A stretch of 64,000 nt of DNA from Miscanthus floridulus (taxonomy: Eukaryota > Streptophyta > Magnoliopsida > Poales > Poaceae). The notes beneath the pieces were generated by a model, which did no database searches, had not been told where the DNA came from, and saw nothing but the letters and a program-made list of their open reading frames with translations. Shown here in pieces: positions 46,680-57,458 of this stretch; the stretch's first letter is position 1; each line of letters opens with the position of its first letter. The DNA lies in the NCBI RefSeq assembly GCF_019320115.1, contig NC_089585.1:143609769-143673768 (forward strand). The letters run 5' to 3'. The translations under genes were made by a program, and so were the position numbers.

Positions 46680-49600
46680 TAGCTAGCCCGCTATAACGAC
46701 TTTCCTCTTGATATCTTTTCGTTTCCATGGCAATATATCTTTGGGCAGGTTCTTTTTTACAACACTAATCTTTTTAGGAAAGTCTGTGAATAGCAGCATC
46801 ATCGTAGTTATTATAAGCTTCAACATCATCCCCGCCATCAACTCTGATAATGTGCTGTTTCTCGGAGGCAACCACATGCTTTGTCTTCTTCTTTGGGGGG
46901 AGGTTACTTTGTGGATCAGACATATAGAAAACTTGTGCGACACATGAAGTGAGCACCCAAGGGTCATCTTGGTAGCCTAGATTCTTAAGGTCTAAGACTT
47001 TCAATCCGATCTCGTTCAATTAGTGTTGTTTGATCCAGTGGCATTGAAACAGGGCTACCGTTATATCTCTTTCATAGTCAAGTTTCCATATCTCTTCAAT
47101 GATGCCAAAGTATTGGATCTTTTGCCCCAATCCATTGAGAGCCTCTATTCAAAAGTTGCTGTTTTGGTTCACATATTAACTATTATTTGCATGGGTATAG
47201 TACGTATACCCATTGATGTCATAAGCATTTCAAGATGTCACTTGTCTCAATGGCCCCTCCGCCAACCTGCTGATGGTAATAGAGTCTATGGTTTTTTAGG
47301 CGGTATGTTTTGGTCCTTCAACCATGTAGTTAGTCATTGCTTGTTCTGTTTCATGACCCAATCATCTGAACGACCATTTCTCTCGGCCATAATGATAGCC
47401 AAGTGTTCATCAATGTACGGTTGCATCAATTGTGTACTCTGCAAGACATTATAATGCGCTCGAATCACCTCTTTATAATCATAGTCGATGAACACTTTTC
47501 TACCAGTGGTGCTCTTCCCAGCTAGCCTACCCTTGTGATGAGAATTGGGTTTACCAATCTTTTTCTATACTTTTAGGTACTCTTAACAGCATTCGATGAC
47601 TTCTTCAGTACTGTAACCCTCTATCATGGAGCTCTCTGGGTATGCTCGATTATACGCGTATCGACTTTGAACCGACATGAACCGTTCGTAGGACCACATT
47701 TCATGCAAGTAGCAAGGGCCCAGCGCCTATATCTGATGAACTATGTGAATCATGAGATGTGGCATTATATCAAAAAAAGTAGGAGGTAAACACATCTCTA
47801 GTTGGTTTTGTGTCTCCACCATAAATTCATGTAGGTCACTCAGCTCTTGCTTGTCAATCGTCTTCTATGAGATCTTTGAAAAGAAGTAGCACATGCGGGT
47901 GATGGTCATTTTCAAGAACTCTGACTTTATAGCCCTGATTGCAATAGGTAGAAACATTGTTAGCATCACATGACAATCATGAGCCTTGCAATGTGTTATT
48001 GACAAGTCCTTCATCGACACTAGCTTCTTCACATTCACTGAAAACCTAGTTGGGACTTTGACCCCCCTCAGGAAAGTGCATATAGCTCTCTTCTTGTCTG
48101 GTGTCAGGTTAAAGCACACCGTGGACAGAGTGTATTTTCCATTAACCTCAGGTACCGGGTGAAGCTGTGGCATCACGTTTAGCTGCACCATGTCTTTCTG
48201 TGATTTCAGACCATCCTTTGACTTGCCTATATCTATCATGGTAGCAATGAGACTCTCAAAGATATTCTTCTACACGTGCATAGCATCAATGGCATGGGGG
48301 ACCTCTAAGTCTAGCCAATAAGACAGATACTGAAAGAAAATCGATTATTTCTTGAAAGGTACATCTTCGACAGGAGGTGTGCTTCTATTACTGTTCGTCC
48401 CATCCAGATTCTTCTTTCCATAAACGACGCGTATGTTTTCACCATTCTATATACATGTTCTCTATTATGACGTCTCTCCGGAGGGGTTCAATCTCTGGGG
48501 TGTTGTCATAAAATCTAAAGAATAATTTGATGTGGTACTTGTGATTTGTCTTTAAGAAGCGTCGATTCCTTAGGTAAACTATCTTCTTGGATACATCCAG
48601 GTACACCCATGTAGTACCATCCAAGCAAACCACGCATCCCATCTTTCCTTTGATCTATCTAGACAAAGCAAATAATGTGGGGTAATCATTGGTAGTAACA
48701 AATATTATTGCTCTATATATGAAGTCCTCCTTTCAGAACGCATCGTACATCGGCTCCCCAAGCCTCCATAGCCTCTCCATTTCTTACATCAAAGGCTCGA
48801 GAAACACATCTATATCAATGCCTGGTTGTTTAGGGCCAGAAATAAGAATAGTGAGGAGAAGGTACTTTCTCTTCTGACACAACCACGTTAGGATGTTGTA
48901 CATGGTCAAGATCACTGGCCAGGTGTTGTGGTCGCTCATCCTCTCATTGAAGGTATTCATTCCATCGGTGCTCAACCCAAACCATACATTCCTTGGGTCA
49001 TCACTGAATCTTTATGCTTCTCATCGAACCTTTACCACTGACTACAATCAGCCGAGTGTGCAATTTTATCATCATCCACCTTGCGCTCATCATTCCATCA
49101 TGTCATGAGTGCGGTTTTTTTAGGTTTTATGAAGATACGTCTCAAGCGGTCGATCACTGGTAGGTACCACATTACCAAGGCAGGAATTCTTCTCTGCTTT
49201 GCATCATTGCCTAATGGAGTGTCCTTTGGGGGCTGAGATTTTTGTACCACCTTTTTGTACCCTTCTTATTCCTCTTTTTCCCTATGGAGGCTTCGTTCCC
49301 ACCATAAAGGTCATTGTTCTTGTATCGGCTGACCCCACACCGGGGATATTTATCTAGTGACTTGAACGTTTCGCCACGAAAAAGTATATAGTGGTTGGAG
49401 CATGCATGTATTTTTTCAACCCCCGTTGTTAATGGACTTATGACCTTCTTTGCTTGGTATGTGTTGGCGAGAACTGAATTTGGTTGTGGCAGCACCCATG
49501 ATAGGAGACACAATAGATTATTGAAACTACAGTCTGACTAGCCATACTTAGCCTTCAGGATGAGTAGCTCAAGCACAAAATATAGCAATGTCCAATGTAT

Positions 49601-50176
49601 CAGACATCCCTTTTCAACATTATATACAGTCTCCTTCGATGCTTTTGTCACCATTTCTAAATTTTCTAGACCTTTCGGGCTCTTTAGTAAAATCTCTGGT
49701 CCAAGGGCTCGAATCATGTCCTCCAAATTATCTTCATCCCCGACACATGCTCCACCATCATTATTGGCACCACCTTCGTCGTTACTATCCCAACCACCAG
49801 CATCACCACCTTGTTCATTGCCAAACTCAGGATCCATTCGTGCATCAAGCTCTGCTAAATATTAGGACAGAGATTCTAGGGTTTTATCATCGTATTCATC
49901 CTCATCCTCGTCGTTAACAATAACCGTTTCACCATGATGAATCCACACTATGTAGTCCTCAAGAAATCCTCGCATAATCAAATATGATCTGACAATAGTC
50001 ACATCTGTCCATGGCATACGGTTCTTGCAATCTTTATAGGGACAAATAATTGTATGCTTATTCTCTGTCAACGTCGTTGCATGCTTCTTTGTGATTTCAA
50101 TAAATTTATCCACCTCTTCACGGAAACCTATCTTGAACCTTAACGAACCATACATCCAAGAGTTCCTGTACTCCAT
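46680..50176 (-). pseudogene. CACTA transposase (tnp2 / TNPD-like) remnant
   Basis: Minus-strand pieces in order. 50176-49862 is a Transpos_assoc-like N terminus (RNSWMYGSLRFKIGF, CPYKDCKNRMPWTD, WIHHGE). 49837-49538 has GLENLEMVTKASKETVYNVEKG. 49513-49211 has LCLLSWVLPQPNSVLANTY and CSNHYILFRGETF. 48975-48439 carries the tnp2 core (STDGMNTFNERMSDHNTWP, QKRKYLLLTILISGPKQPG, GCVVCLDGTTWVYL, RNRRFLKTNHKY). 48239-47500 has the C-terminal DUF4218-like part (SDLHEFMVETQNQLEMCLPP, YNRAYPESSMIEGYS). 47019-46680 has a DUF4216-like part (GYQDDPWVLTSCVAQVFYM). Stops and frameshifts occur in every part, so no transposase can be made. It is in the same orientation as the Transposase_24 remnant at 36-37 kb. 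Confidence 0.9.
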
Positions 50177-50217
50177 CTTTTACAACAACAACAAAACAAA
50201 CATTAAAGGACTACTTA

Positions 50218-50220
<3 letters not shown>

Positions 50221-50250
<30 letters not shown>
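50221..50250. repeat. (AT)n microsatellite
   Basis: About 14 TA dinucleotides just upstream of the tnp2 start. Confidence 0.9.
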
Positions 50251-50252
<2 letters not shown>

Positions 50253-50934
50253 GAATCAAATTAATTATTACTTGAGAATAATTGTATATACTTCAGATAT
50301 ATATGAATATAAATCAAATATAATTACATGAAGCATACAAAGACACCATGGTAGAGGAAAATTAATTAATGACCCGTTTATTCATAAATAATTAAAATAC
50401 ATATTTGTTTATTACAATAAATAATTTTAAAGACAACAATTAGCAATAATTATATTTTACCCAATATCTTTCATGCAAACCCTAGTCTAATTTCATCAAA
50501 CATAAATTTATAAAAACAAAATTAATAAAAAAAATCAAACCCTAGATCTAGATCTACATGCACATGAAACATCCATAAAACTAACTAATTATTCACTAAA
50601 ATCAAGAAACATGGACCAAATAAGGATATGATTTTGTTCCCCTACCTAATTTACCCATGTACATTCAAAACTTGAGTCTAATTTGCTTCATAAGTAGCTC
50701 AAGCACCATAGAAGAGAGAGAAAAGCAAAACTCTAATTACTCACTAACAAACCATTAAAACTTAAAAAAAGTATGGAATAGTATTTTCTTACCTTCTACA
50801 ACCTCTCCACCAAAGAATTTGAGACCAAAACCTTCCTCCCTTAGTTGAGTAATTTTTAGGAGGTGCCCAAGGCCTCCCCACCTTTCTTTCATGGGTTGAA
50901 GTGAGTGACCCGAGGAGAAAGAAGGTGTTGCAGT

Positions 50935-50946
50935 TTATTTTATATG
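50935..50946 (-). promoter_or_regulatory. TATA box of the tnp2 gene
   Basis: Minus strand CACATATAAAATAAA lies directly inside the subterminal repeats and about 760 bases before the first transposase ATG. A 5' UTR with an intron between them is probable. Confidence 0.45.
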
Positions 50947-51261
50947 TGGGTCATTTGTAGGGGCGGCTGGTGATTGAGCCGTCCCTACAAATCGCAGGTA
51001 TTTATACGCAGGGCATTTGTAGGATGGCTCAATCACCAGTCGCCCCTATAAATAGCAACACTGGAGGCAGCTGGTGAGTGAGCCGTCCCTATAAATCCGA
51101 CCAATTTCTATGGGCGGCTCGTATCACCAGCCGCCCCTGTTGTTCCATTTATAGGGGCGCTGGTCTTTGGGCTCCCGAGCACGCCACTGTAGGGACGGCT
51201 CTATCACCATCCGCTCCTAAAAAAAATTATCCTGTTGCTACAAACCATTTTTCACGTAGTG
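50944..51261 (-). repeat. CACTA terminus and right subterminal repeats
   Basis: Minus strand end CACTACGTGAAAAATGG, then seven or more motifs of the AGCCGCCCCTACAAA / TTTGTAGGGGCGGCT type up to 50944. These are the usual TNPA binding array in this superfamily. The base after the end begins CTA, the likely target duplication. Confidence 0.85.
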
Positions 51262-51312
51262 CTAGTCGAGGACATGCATGTGTAGCAGCGTAGGTGCTTG
51301 CCACTTTGGGCC
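51262..51312 (+). repeat. Host sequence, right copy of direct repeat (first part)
   Basis: CTAGTCGAGGACATGCATG and TAGGTGCTTGCCACTTTGGG match 33255-33318. The copy is interrupted by an insertion and resumes at 52109. Confidence 0.7.
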
Positions 51313-52108
51313 CTCTGAGACTGACTCCAACAAAGAGGACCCAAATACAATACCCATTCGGTATTGTAGGTCATCTACAGTAAAAAAAAAAGTCACGGAC
51401 CCAAATATCTCCTCTCCAACAGACAGACCCAAATCCACGCCCACCCACCGCCGCGCCCCTCCCTTCTCACCGTAGCGAGCCCGACGCCCCTCCCTTGTCT
51501 CCGGCGGGTGGTGGGCTCGGCGCGCGCGGCTCCCTCCCTCCCTCGTCGCGAGCACGGCGCCCCTCCCTCCCTCGTCGTGGCCCCTTCCTTTGTCTCCGGC
51601 GGCGGCGAGCGTGGTGCGCGGCCCCAGGAGCGCGGGTGACCCCTCTTTCTCCTCCGACGGCTCCCCGGCGGATCTAGGCCGCGCCTCTCCTCCGACCACG
51701 GCACGGCGACCCCTCCCTCTCCTCCGAGCACGGCATTCGAGGGGCGGCGGCTTCGCATGGATCCTCGGCGGCGGATCCGGTCCAGGAGCGCGGCGCGGGG
51801 ACGGGGCCTCTTCCCCTGTCCAGATCCGGTGGCGGCGTGGCGCGGGGACGCTATATCCAGTGTGTGGCGTGGCACGGCCCCTTCGCCCTCCGCCTCCTTC
51901 CTCCCTCTCTCTTTGCCTCGCTCTCTCCACGCGGCAGCGCCTCCATCTACAGTGTTTTGCGTCGTCGAGAGAGACGACACGTTTTTGCCTTCCAGCTCGC
52001 TGCGAGGCAACGACTGCCTTGTTTGCGTCGTCCGTTGGAGCGTGATTTTAGAACGCAAAATACTGTGCACAATGAATTTTGCGTTTGCATCGTCGTTTGC
52101 CGTTGGAG
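51313..52108. mobile_element. Probable non-autonomous DNA transposon with GC-rich captured sequence
   Basis: It interrupts the duplicated host sequence (compare 33318-33330). Its ends have weak inverted similarity (GACTGACTCCAACAAAG against CACCGTCTCCAACGGC). The inside (51430-51900) is very GC-rich and open in all frames, with Pro/Arg/Ser-rich products and no recognised family. The superfamily is unclear; the CTCCAAC ends suggest a MULE- or hAT-like element. Confidence 0.45.
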
Positions 52109-52133
52109 ACGGTGTGAGTGCCCACTCGGCCAC

Positions 52134-53263
52134 CGGTGGATATTCATATGCTAGATCGCTAGGCTGTCGATTGCCGAAGTGTCAATCTACGCAACAACGC
52201 CTCCCTGACACCTAACAACTAATGTTGCACAGTCATAGAACTGCAGAAGTGCACCGATCGAGTCCCTATTCCTAGCTTGGCATCCTGTCCTGGACGCGAC
52301 AAGAAGATCTATTCTTCTCTAGCCATATCAAAGTACTGACACTATACAAATACAAAGGTACAAATAGACAAGATTTGTGTAGGTAGTTAATTTTCATTTA
52401 GAATTTACTTAAGGATTCTATAGGTCCTTTATCCTAATTTTACTATTGCATACAAAATTTTCTGGCAAAGTAGCTTTTCTAAGCTGAGGTTGTTCAAATC
52501 CAAGTTGCGGTTTACTATGACACAAGAAAGACTCAATAAATTAGAGATAATTGTACTTGAAAGTGTGCCTTAATTTTATTGGTCATACAAATTCTAGAAA
52601 CTTTAGGGGCCCAATTTAGATTTCGTTCTGGAGCTCCAAATTTCTGAAGACGGACCTGCACGTGGCCTTGCCTATGCTGCGTGGTCAATGACATCAAAGG
52701 GTGGCCTTGTGACATCGTATGCTTGTTTATCTAGGCTTGTTGCGTCATTAGCTCAATTCAAACCTGAAATGAATCTGAACAAGCCGCTCTTTGCACCAGG
52801 ATATTGGTGATTGATTGCCAAGGTATGTCTTCAGGTTCAGGTAATTTTAATTTGTTGCTATGTTGTGTGATCAAAGCTGTAGGCACTCTCTCTATTTAAT
52901 ACAAATAAGTGTTTACTTCCATCTTTTTTATGGTGATTTACTTTTCTTTGAAGCGACCAAAAAAATTTCTAGCCCCGGATATTCAGGACCTTGCGTACCT
53001 GCATTATTCTTTGCCCAAACGCTTGCAGTGGAGTTATCACATATGTAGGTTCTCGCAGAGGTTAGCAAGCAGATTCTCGTATTCTTATAGCCTTTTGGCT
53101 TGCGTTCTGGGCTTCTGCTCTTGCTTAGTGTACAGGCAATGCCATTGTCCATGTCCTACTCAAGGAACAAGGCTGGCAGCCTGACGTGTATATAGACGTA
53201 ACCTATGTCCTATGAATATGATCACAAGTAGTAGACCAGGCAGCTTCCTGCGTTTCATCAGGG
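52134..53263. other. Upstream region of the four-exon membrane-protein gene
   Basis: No coding exon is recognised. The part from about 52700 may hold 5' UTR, since the gene's ATG at 53264 has no TATA box nearby. Confidence 0.35.
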
Positions 53264-54346
53264 ATGGAACAAGAAAACATTGAGGCGAAGCAACAAGGTA
53301 CCTACGCTGAACTACCATGCATTTTGATCATGTTCGTTCTTGCAGTCTTGCTTAGTACGTACTACCTTGCAACAACCCATGTGTGCAAATGATGATGCTA
53401 GTTTTCTTTCTTTCTTTTTCTATTTGCAAATTTACCAGCATGTTTGATCCATTGTCTTGTAAGCTGACGTGGAAAAGAGAATTTCTGCGTTATGTGACCT
53501 CTGCATTTCGATCGATCGAGAATTGTGGTATATTATCTTAAGAATAATGATGGTGATGATCTTTCGTTGATTTGATAGCCGGAGATGCGAGTGAGATCTC
53601 CCAAAAGGTCGCTGGAAAGGGTGAGCCAGATGAAGTCTCAAATCGCCCAAAGCCGCCTAGCGACGCGGAGAAGCTTATTGCGTTCATGGAAGATCACTAT
53701 GACGACGTCGTTGCCCGCGTGCAATCCTTCGACGAGTTCTACCACGCCATTTTCGAGCTCATCGAGTAAGCGTTACGTTCGTGGGAAATCACAATCATAT
53801 GATCAGGATTCTCAACTGCAACCCGCCCCACAGAATCGTTTCTTTTTTTTACCAAACAACCCACAGAATTCTCTTGTTAATCCGATCGTTGTTTAATCGC
53901 ATGATCGAATTGGCTCGACGCCTGAACATTTCTGCAGAATGTTCTGCGAGGAACGTGGGCAGCTGCAGTACAGGATAGCAGAGAAGAAAACCCTTGAGGA
54001 TGCGTATAACGTGAGCTGAATGAAACCATGCATGTTCATCTTTTTTCCCCCCATCTGCCGTGACTGGCCGTGCTGAATCTATACGTAAATGCAGAAGCAC
54101 CACAGGTCGGATGGGAAGGTGACGAAGGAGGAGTTCGAGGCGATGAGCAGGGAGGTGGTGAAGGCCGGCAGCTTCAGGGTGGGCAAGGCGAGCGTGGAGC
54201 TGGGCATGCTGCTGTTCGGCGCCCCGGCGTGCGCGCTGCTGGCCAAGAAGATCCTGCCGGGGCTGGGCTGGCTGTCGGACGACGTCGTCGTGCCCCTCGC
54301 CACCTCCGGCTCCGTCGCCTACCTCATCAAGTCCAAGAGGCTGTGA
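53264..54346 (+). CDS. Small plant membrane protein with EF-hand-like segment, function unknown
   Basis: Four exons (53264-53297, 53579-53765, 53938-54010, 54095-54346) add up to 546 bases and 181 residues with clean GT-AG borders. This arithmetic supports the model. The N terminus is polar (MEQENIEAKQQ..., then PKPPSDAEKLIAFMEDHYDD). A helical middle (YHAIFELIEMFCEERGQLQYR) leads to an EF-hand-like stretch HRSDGKVTKEEFEAM near residue 100-115. The C-terminal third has two hydrophobic segments (LGMLLFGAPACALLAKKILPG and VVVPLATSGSVAYLI) and ends KSKRL, so both ends probably face the same side of an organelle or ER membrane. I know similar unnamed plant proteins but no function. No defect is seen. 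Confidence 0.88.
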
Positions 54347-56184
54347 AAGAGGTCTGTTCTGGTCGGCTGGCTGGGTTCTCTTCTCTGTGCATCGGTTGGT
54401 TGGTTGGCAGCACCGAGAGAGCCAAATACAGTACTCGTTAGAAGACAGAATTTGCATGGCATGGCTGTGGAGAGATCAATAATTAATTGGAAAGATATGT
54501 ATGAGATATGCACACGTGGAGTGGATAGGACTCTGTAGCTGAAACAAACAAAGAATCAGACCCTGAAACATAGCAGTTCCTTCAATAAAACCAATCTCCA
54601 TCAATCAACCATCCATCGCTGTCTTTGTGTTTGTTTTCCCCTCCATGGCTCCATAGAGAAATGAATTACTAGGAAAGAAAGGAAGGAAGGAATCGGAGGA
54701 AACAAAGAGTGGCACGGATGAGGCAGGACAAATGCCGGATTCTCGCAGGTAGGTAGCACGAATGCACGATCGAGCGCATGCACTGGGTCCGGTCCGGGGC
54801 CCGCGACCGCGAGGTGGAGTGGAATAGCGGATAGAGCCGTGCGGAGTCGAGGCGCTCCTCCAGAAACGGGCACGCCTCACAAGTCACAAGACAAACACGT
54901 CGCGGCGGCGCGCGCGCGCGGGCGCGGACGCCCTCTGCTGCCGCTCAGCCGCTGACCGTGACCTGCGTGGCTGGGTCCGCGCGCTCCCTCCCGGCCCCGG
55001 CCTCCACTCGCTGGCCCGTCCCGTCCTGTCCCGGCCGTTGGCCAATGGGGGACCGACCACGACCAGGCCACTGGCCACATGGCGCCGACGCCGACGGGGC
55101 AGACGTAAGAGGTGACGGAACTGCGTTACAAGTAGCAGTTTGTCTCTTTTAGCAATTGCAATTCTGCTGGCGCTGTCCTGGGCCCGGCGGAACGGAAGAG
55201 AGCGCACCCACCAGATAGGTCGCGAGCTTGTGCATGTGCCGATGTGCGTGTGCCGCCCGCCAGTAACCGGATGCCTCCTCGTGCCCTCTCGCTGTCGACC
55301 AAAAGATGAGCGGGCCTGCGCCTCCCGGCGTCCCCCTGGATGTTCTGGCTTGGCCGTGCTGCTGCTGCACCAAAAGACAGGGCAAAGATTTCAAAAAAAG
55401 AAAAAAAAAGAAAAAAATACTGCTAGCACCAAATGGGACTCAACCCATTCCATTCCATGCACCGTGAGCCAATAATAATTGCGCAAAGGGCTAAAGGTCC
55501 TGCGTCCCTGCTCGAAAATTGCTACCACCAAGTCGGGAGTGGCAGTGCCAAACTTCAAAAAGTCAACCCTGCACCGGATACTGTTTATAGGCTTCACGCG
55601 ACCTCATGCCCCACTGAAAAAGTGAAGATGATCAACTTCCGGGATATGTTTGGAGGGGCTCCTCTTCGTAACTATAGCGGCGGATAGCAAAGCAGATGAA
55701 GCTCTAAAATCGTGGCTCTGATGGTTAGTTATTTTGTGTTGGAGAAGTCGTATTTTACCTGTTTCATCAAAAAACATATAGTAGTATTACGTGGTATCCA
55801 TATGGAGGAGTGGAAGCCCCTAGAATCTAAACCAAACGAGCCCTGCACTTATGCAGAATTTCTTCACTATAGAGCGGGACTAGATCATGGCCTCCTCTGT
55901 CATGCTAAAGGGTCCTGGTCACCAAAAAAATTATTCATATCTGTGTGTTTGAATGCGCCATTGGTGACTCTAGATACAACTAAAACACTATAACAAGTCA
56001 GAACATCATAAAATATATAGTAGGGTGTCTATAGTGATTACCCGTGCTACTTGTGTGGCACGATGCATTAGCAGCTGTATCGCCGCACATTACTATCATA
56101 GATATCGTTGCATGCTCCAACACCACGCTGCCTCTGCATGTAATCCTTGATACTCTGTTGATGTACGTAGGATGTGTTTGGTCC
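54347..56184. other. Intergenic, no gene recognised
   Basis: The first ~230 bases are presumably 3' UTR. A GC-rich patch at 54885-55090 is open in several frames but matches nothing. Confidence 0.4.
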
Positions 56185-56392
56185 AAGGCCATGTTTGGAT
56201 CTATGGCGCTAATAGCTCACTGCTAATAATTACCTCTTTTGGATTCAAATGGATCCAACTAACAGTCTAGCTAATTGTTAGGTAATACCCAACTAACAAT
56301 AATTTACTAGTTGGAACAAACCAGCTAATAGTTAGTTAGCTAATACAACTATGAGCTATATTAGCAGCTAATAGATTCAAACATGATCTAAG
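56185..56392. mobile_element. MITE, about 207 bp
   Basis: The left end GGCCATGTTTGGATCTATGG with CTAATAGC, and the reverse complement of the right end (GATCATGTTTGAATCTATTAGC), form the inverted repeat. The AT-rich body has repeated GCTAATAGTTAGTTAGC motifs. It belongs to a common grass type. Confidence 0.6.
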
Positions 56393-56961
56393 ATCATTAA
56401 TCCTATCCATGAGACCACTGGTAATCTACGGTGTGTAGGCATGACACAAAACACGTTTTAAAACTACAACGCGAGTGTTATGTGCAAGTACTCTACATTG
56501 CTACTGTTTGTTTACTTCTTACTACATCGGCAGGAGAAAGAAAAAAAAACCATGCGGCCATGTGTGGAAATAAAAAATATCCAAGGACCCGAGCGCAATA
56601 ATATCGAAACTGACCTTAATCGAAACTGCCAAAATTGAAACAGAAGAGAGAAACTTTTTCCCCTCCAATGGGCTCGCGTGGCCGCGCCGCCCCCTCCACC
56701 CACCCACCAAAACCAAAAGTAAACGAGCACTAGAACGGGCGCGCGACGCAAAGCAGCAGCAGAGGCGAAGCAGAACAGCACGACCCGCCTCCGCCTCCGC
56801 CCGGGAATCTTCCTTCCTCCTCCCTCCCCTCGCCATTCCATTCCTTCCACAGTTCCGCCGCCAGCCCGCCACCAGCGCATATACAAAAAACTAGCTGCGA
56901 TTGCGCCACTCCGCCGCGCAGGCAGGCGGTCCCGTCCCGGCTCCTCCCACCCACCCCCGCG
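56393..56961. other. 5' flank of the CLT gene
   Basis: GC content rises from 56700. No TATA box is evident, as is common for plastid-protein genes. No other gene. Confidence 0.4.
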
Positions 56962-57387
56962 ATGGCGCCGTCCCCCGTTACGTGCCGCCCCTCCGCGGCG
57001 CGGCACCGCCCGCTGCTGCTCCGCGCCCCCGCGCCGCGCTCTGCCGACGGAGCAGCGCTGGGCCTGGCGCTGCCGCTGCGGAGGAGGGAAGCGCTGGTGC
57101 TGGCGACGGCGCGGCCGCACGAGCGGTGGATCGCGGCGGACCCGTGGGCGTCCGCGCGCGCGTGGACGAGCCTGGGAAGGGGCAGGTGCGCCGCGGCGGG
57201 GCAGGTCGCGGGGAGGAGCAGCGCGGGCGTCGGGAGGAGCGCCGGGATGGAGGTGGCCATCGCCGCCGCCGCGGTCGTCGCCATGGGCACGGGGAACCGC
57301 GTCCTCTACAAGCTCGCGCTCGTGCCGCTCCGGCAGTACCCCTTCTTCCTGGCGCAGTTCGCCACGTTCGGGTGCGTCCGTGCGCCT

Positions 57388-57458
<71 letters not shown>

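Larger units (their letters stand above)
33350..51261 (-). mobile_element. Large decayed CACTA (En/Spm) transposon, about 17.9 kb
   Basis: The right terminus on the minus strand reads CACTACGTGAAAAATGG (51261). Subterminal repeats of TTTGTAGGGGCGGCT or its complement fill 50944-51230 and 33352-33441, and a third cluster sits internally at 42640-42720. In minus order the element holds a promoter, tnp2 remnants (50176-46680), an AT-rich higher-order repeat (46480-42880), a second promoter (42625), Transposase_24 remnants (37040-35700), a Ulp1-like remnant (34680-34070) and the left subterminal repeats. The left CACTA terminus is not present. It could be one element or two nested related ones. 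Confidence 0.8.

Noticed and set aside
51262..52215. Several overlapping ORFs of 150-246 codons on both strands
   Set aside because: All frames are open because the DNA is GC-rich; products are Pro/Arg/Ser-rich, overlap each other and lie in a probable transposon.
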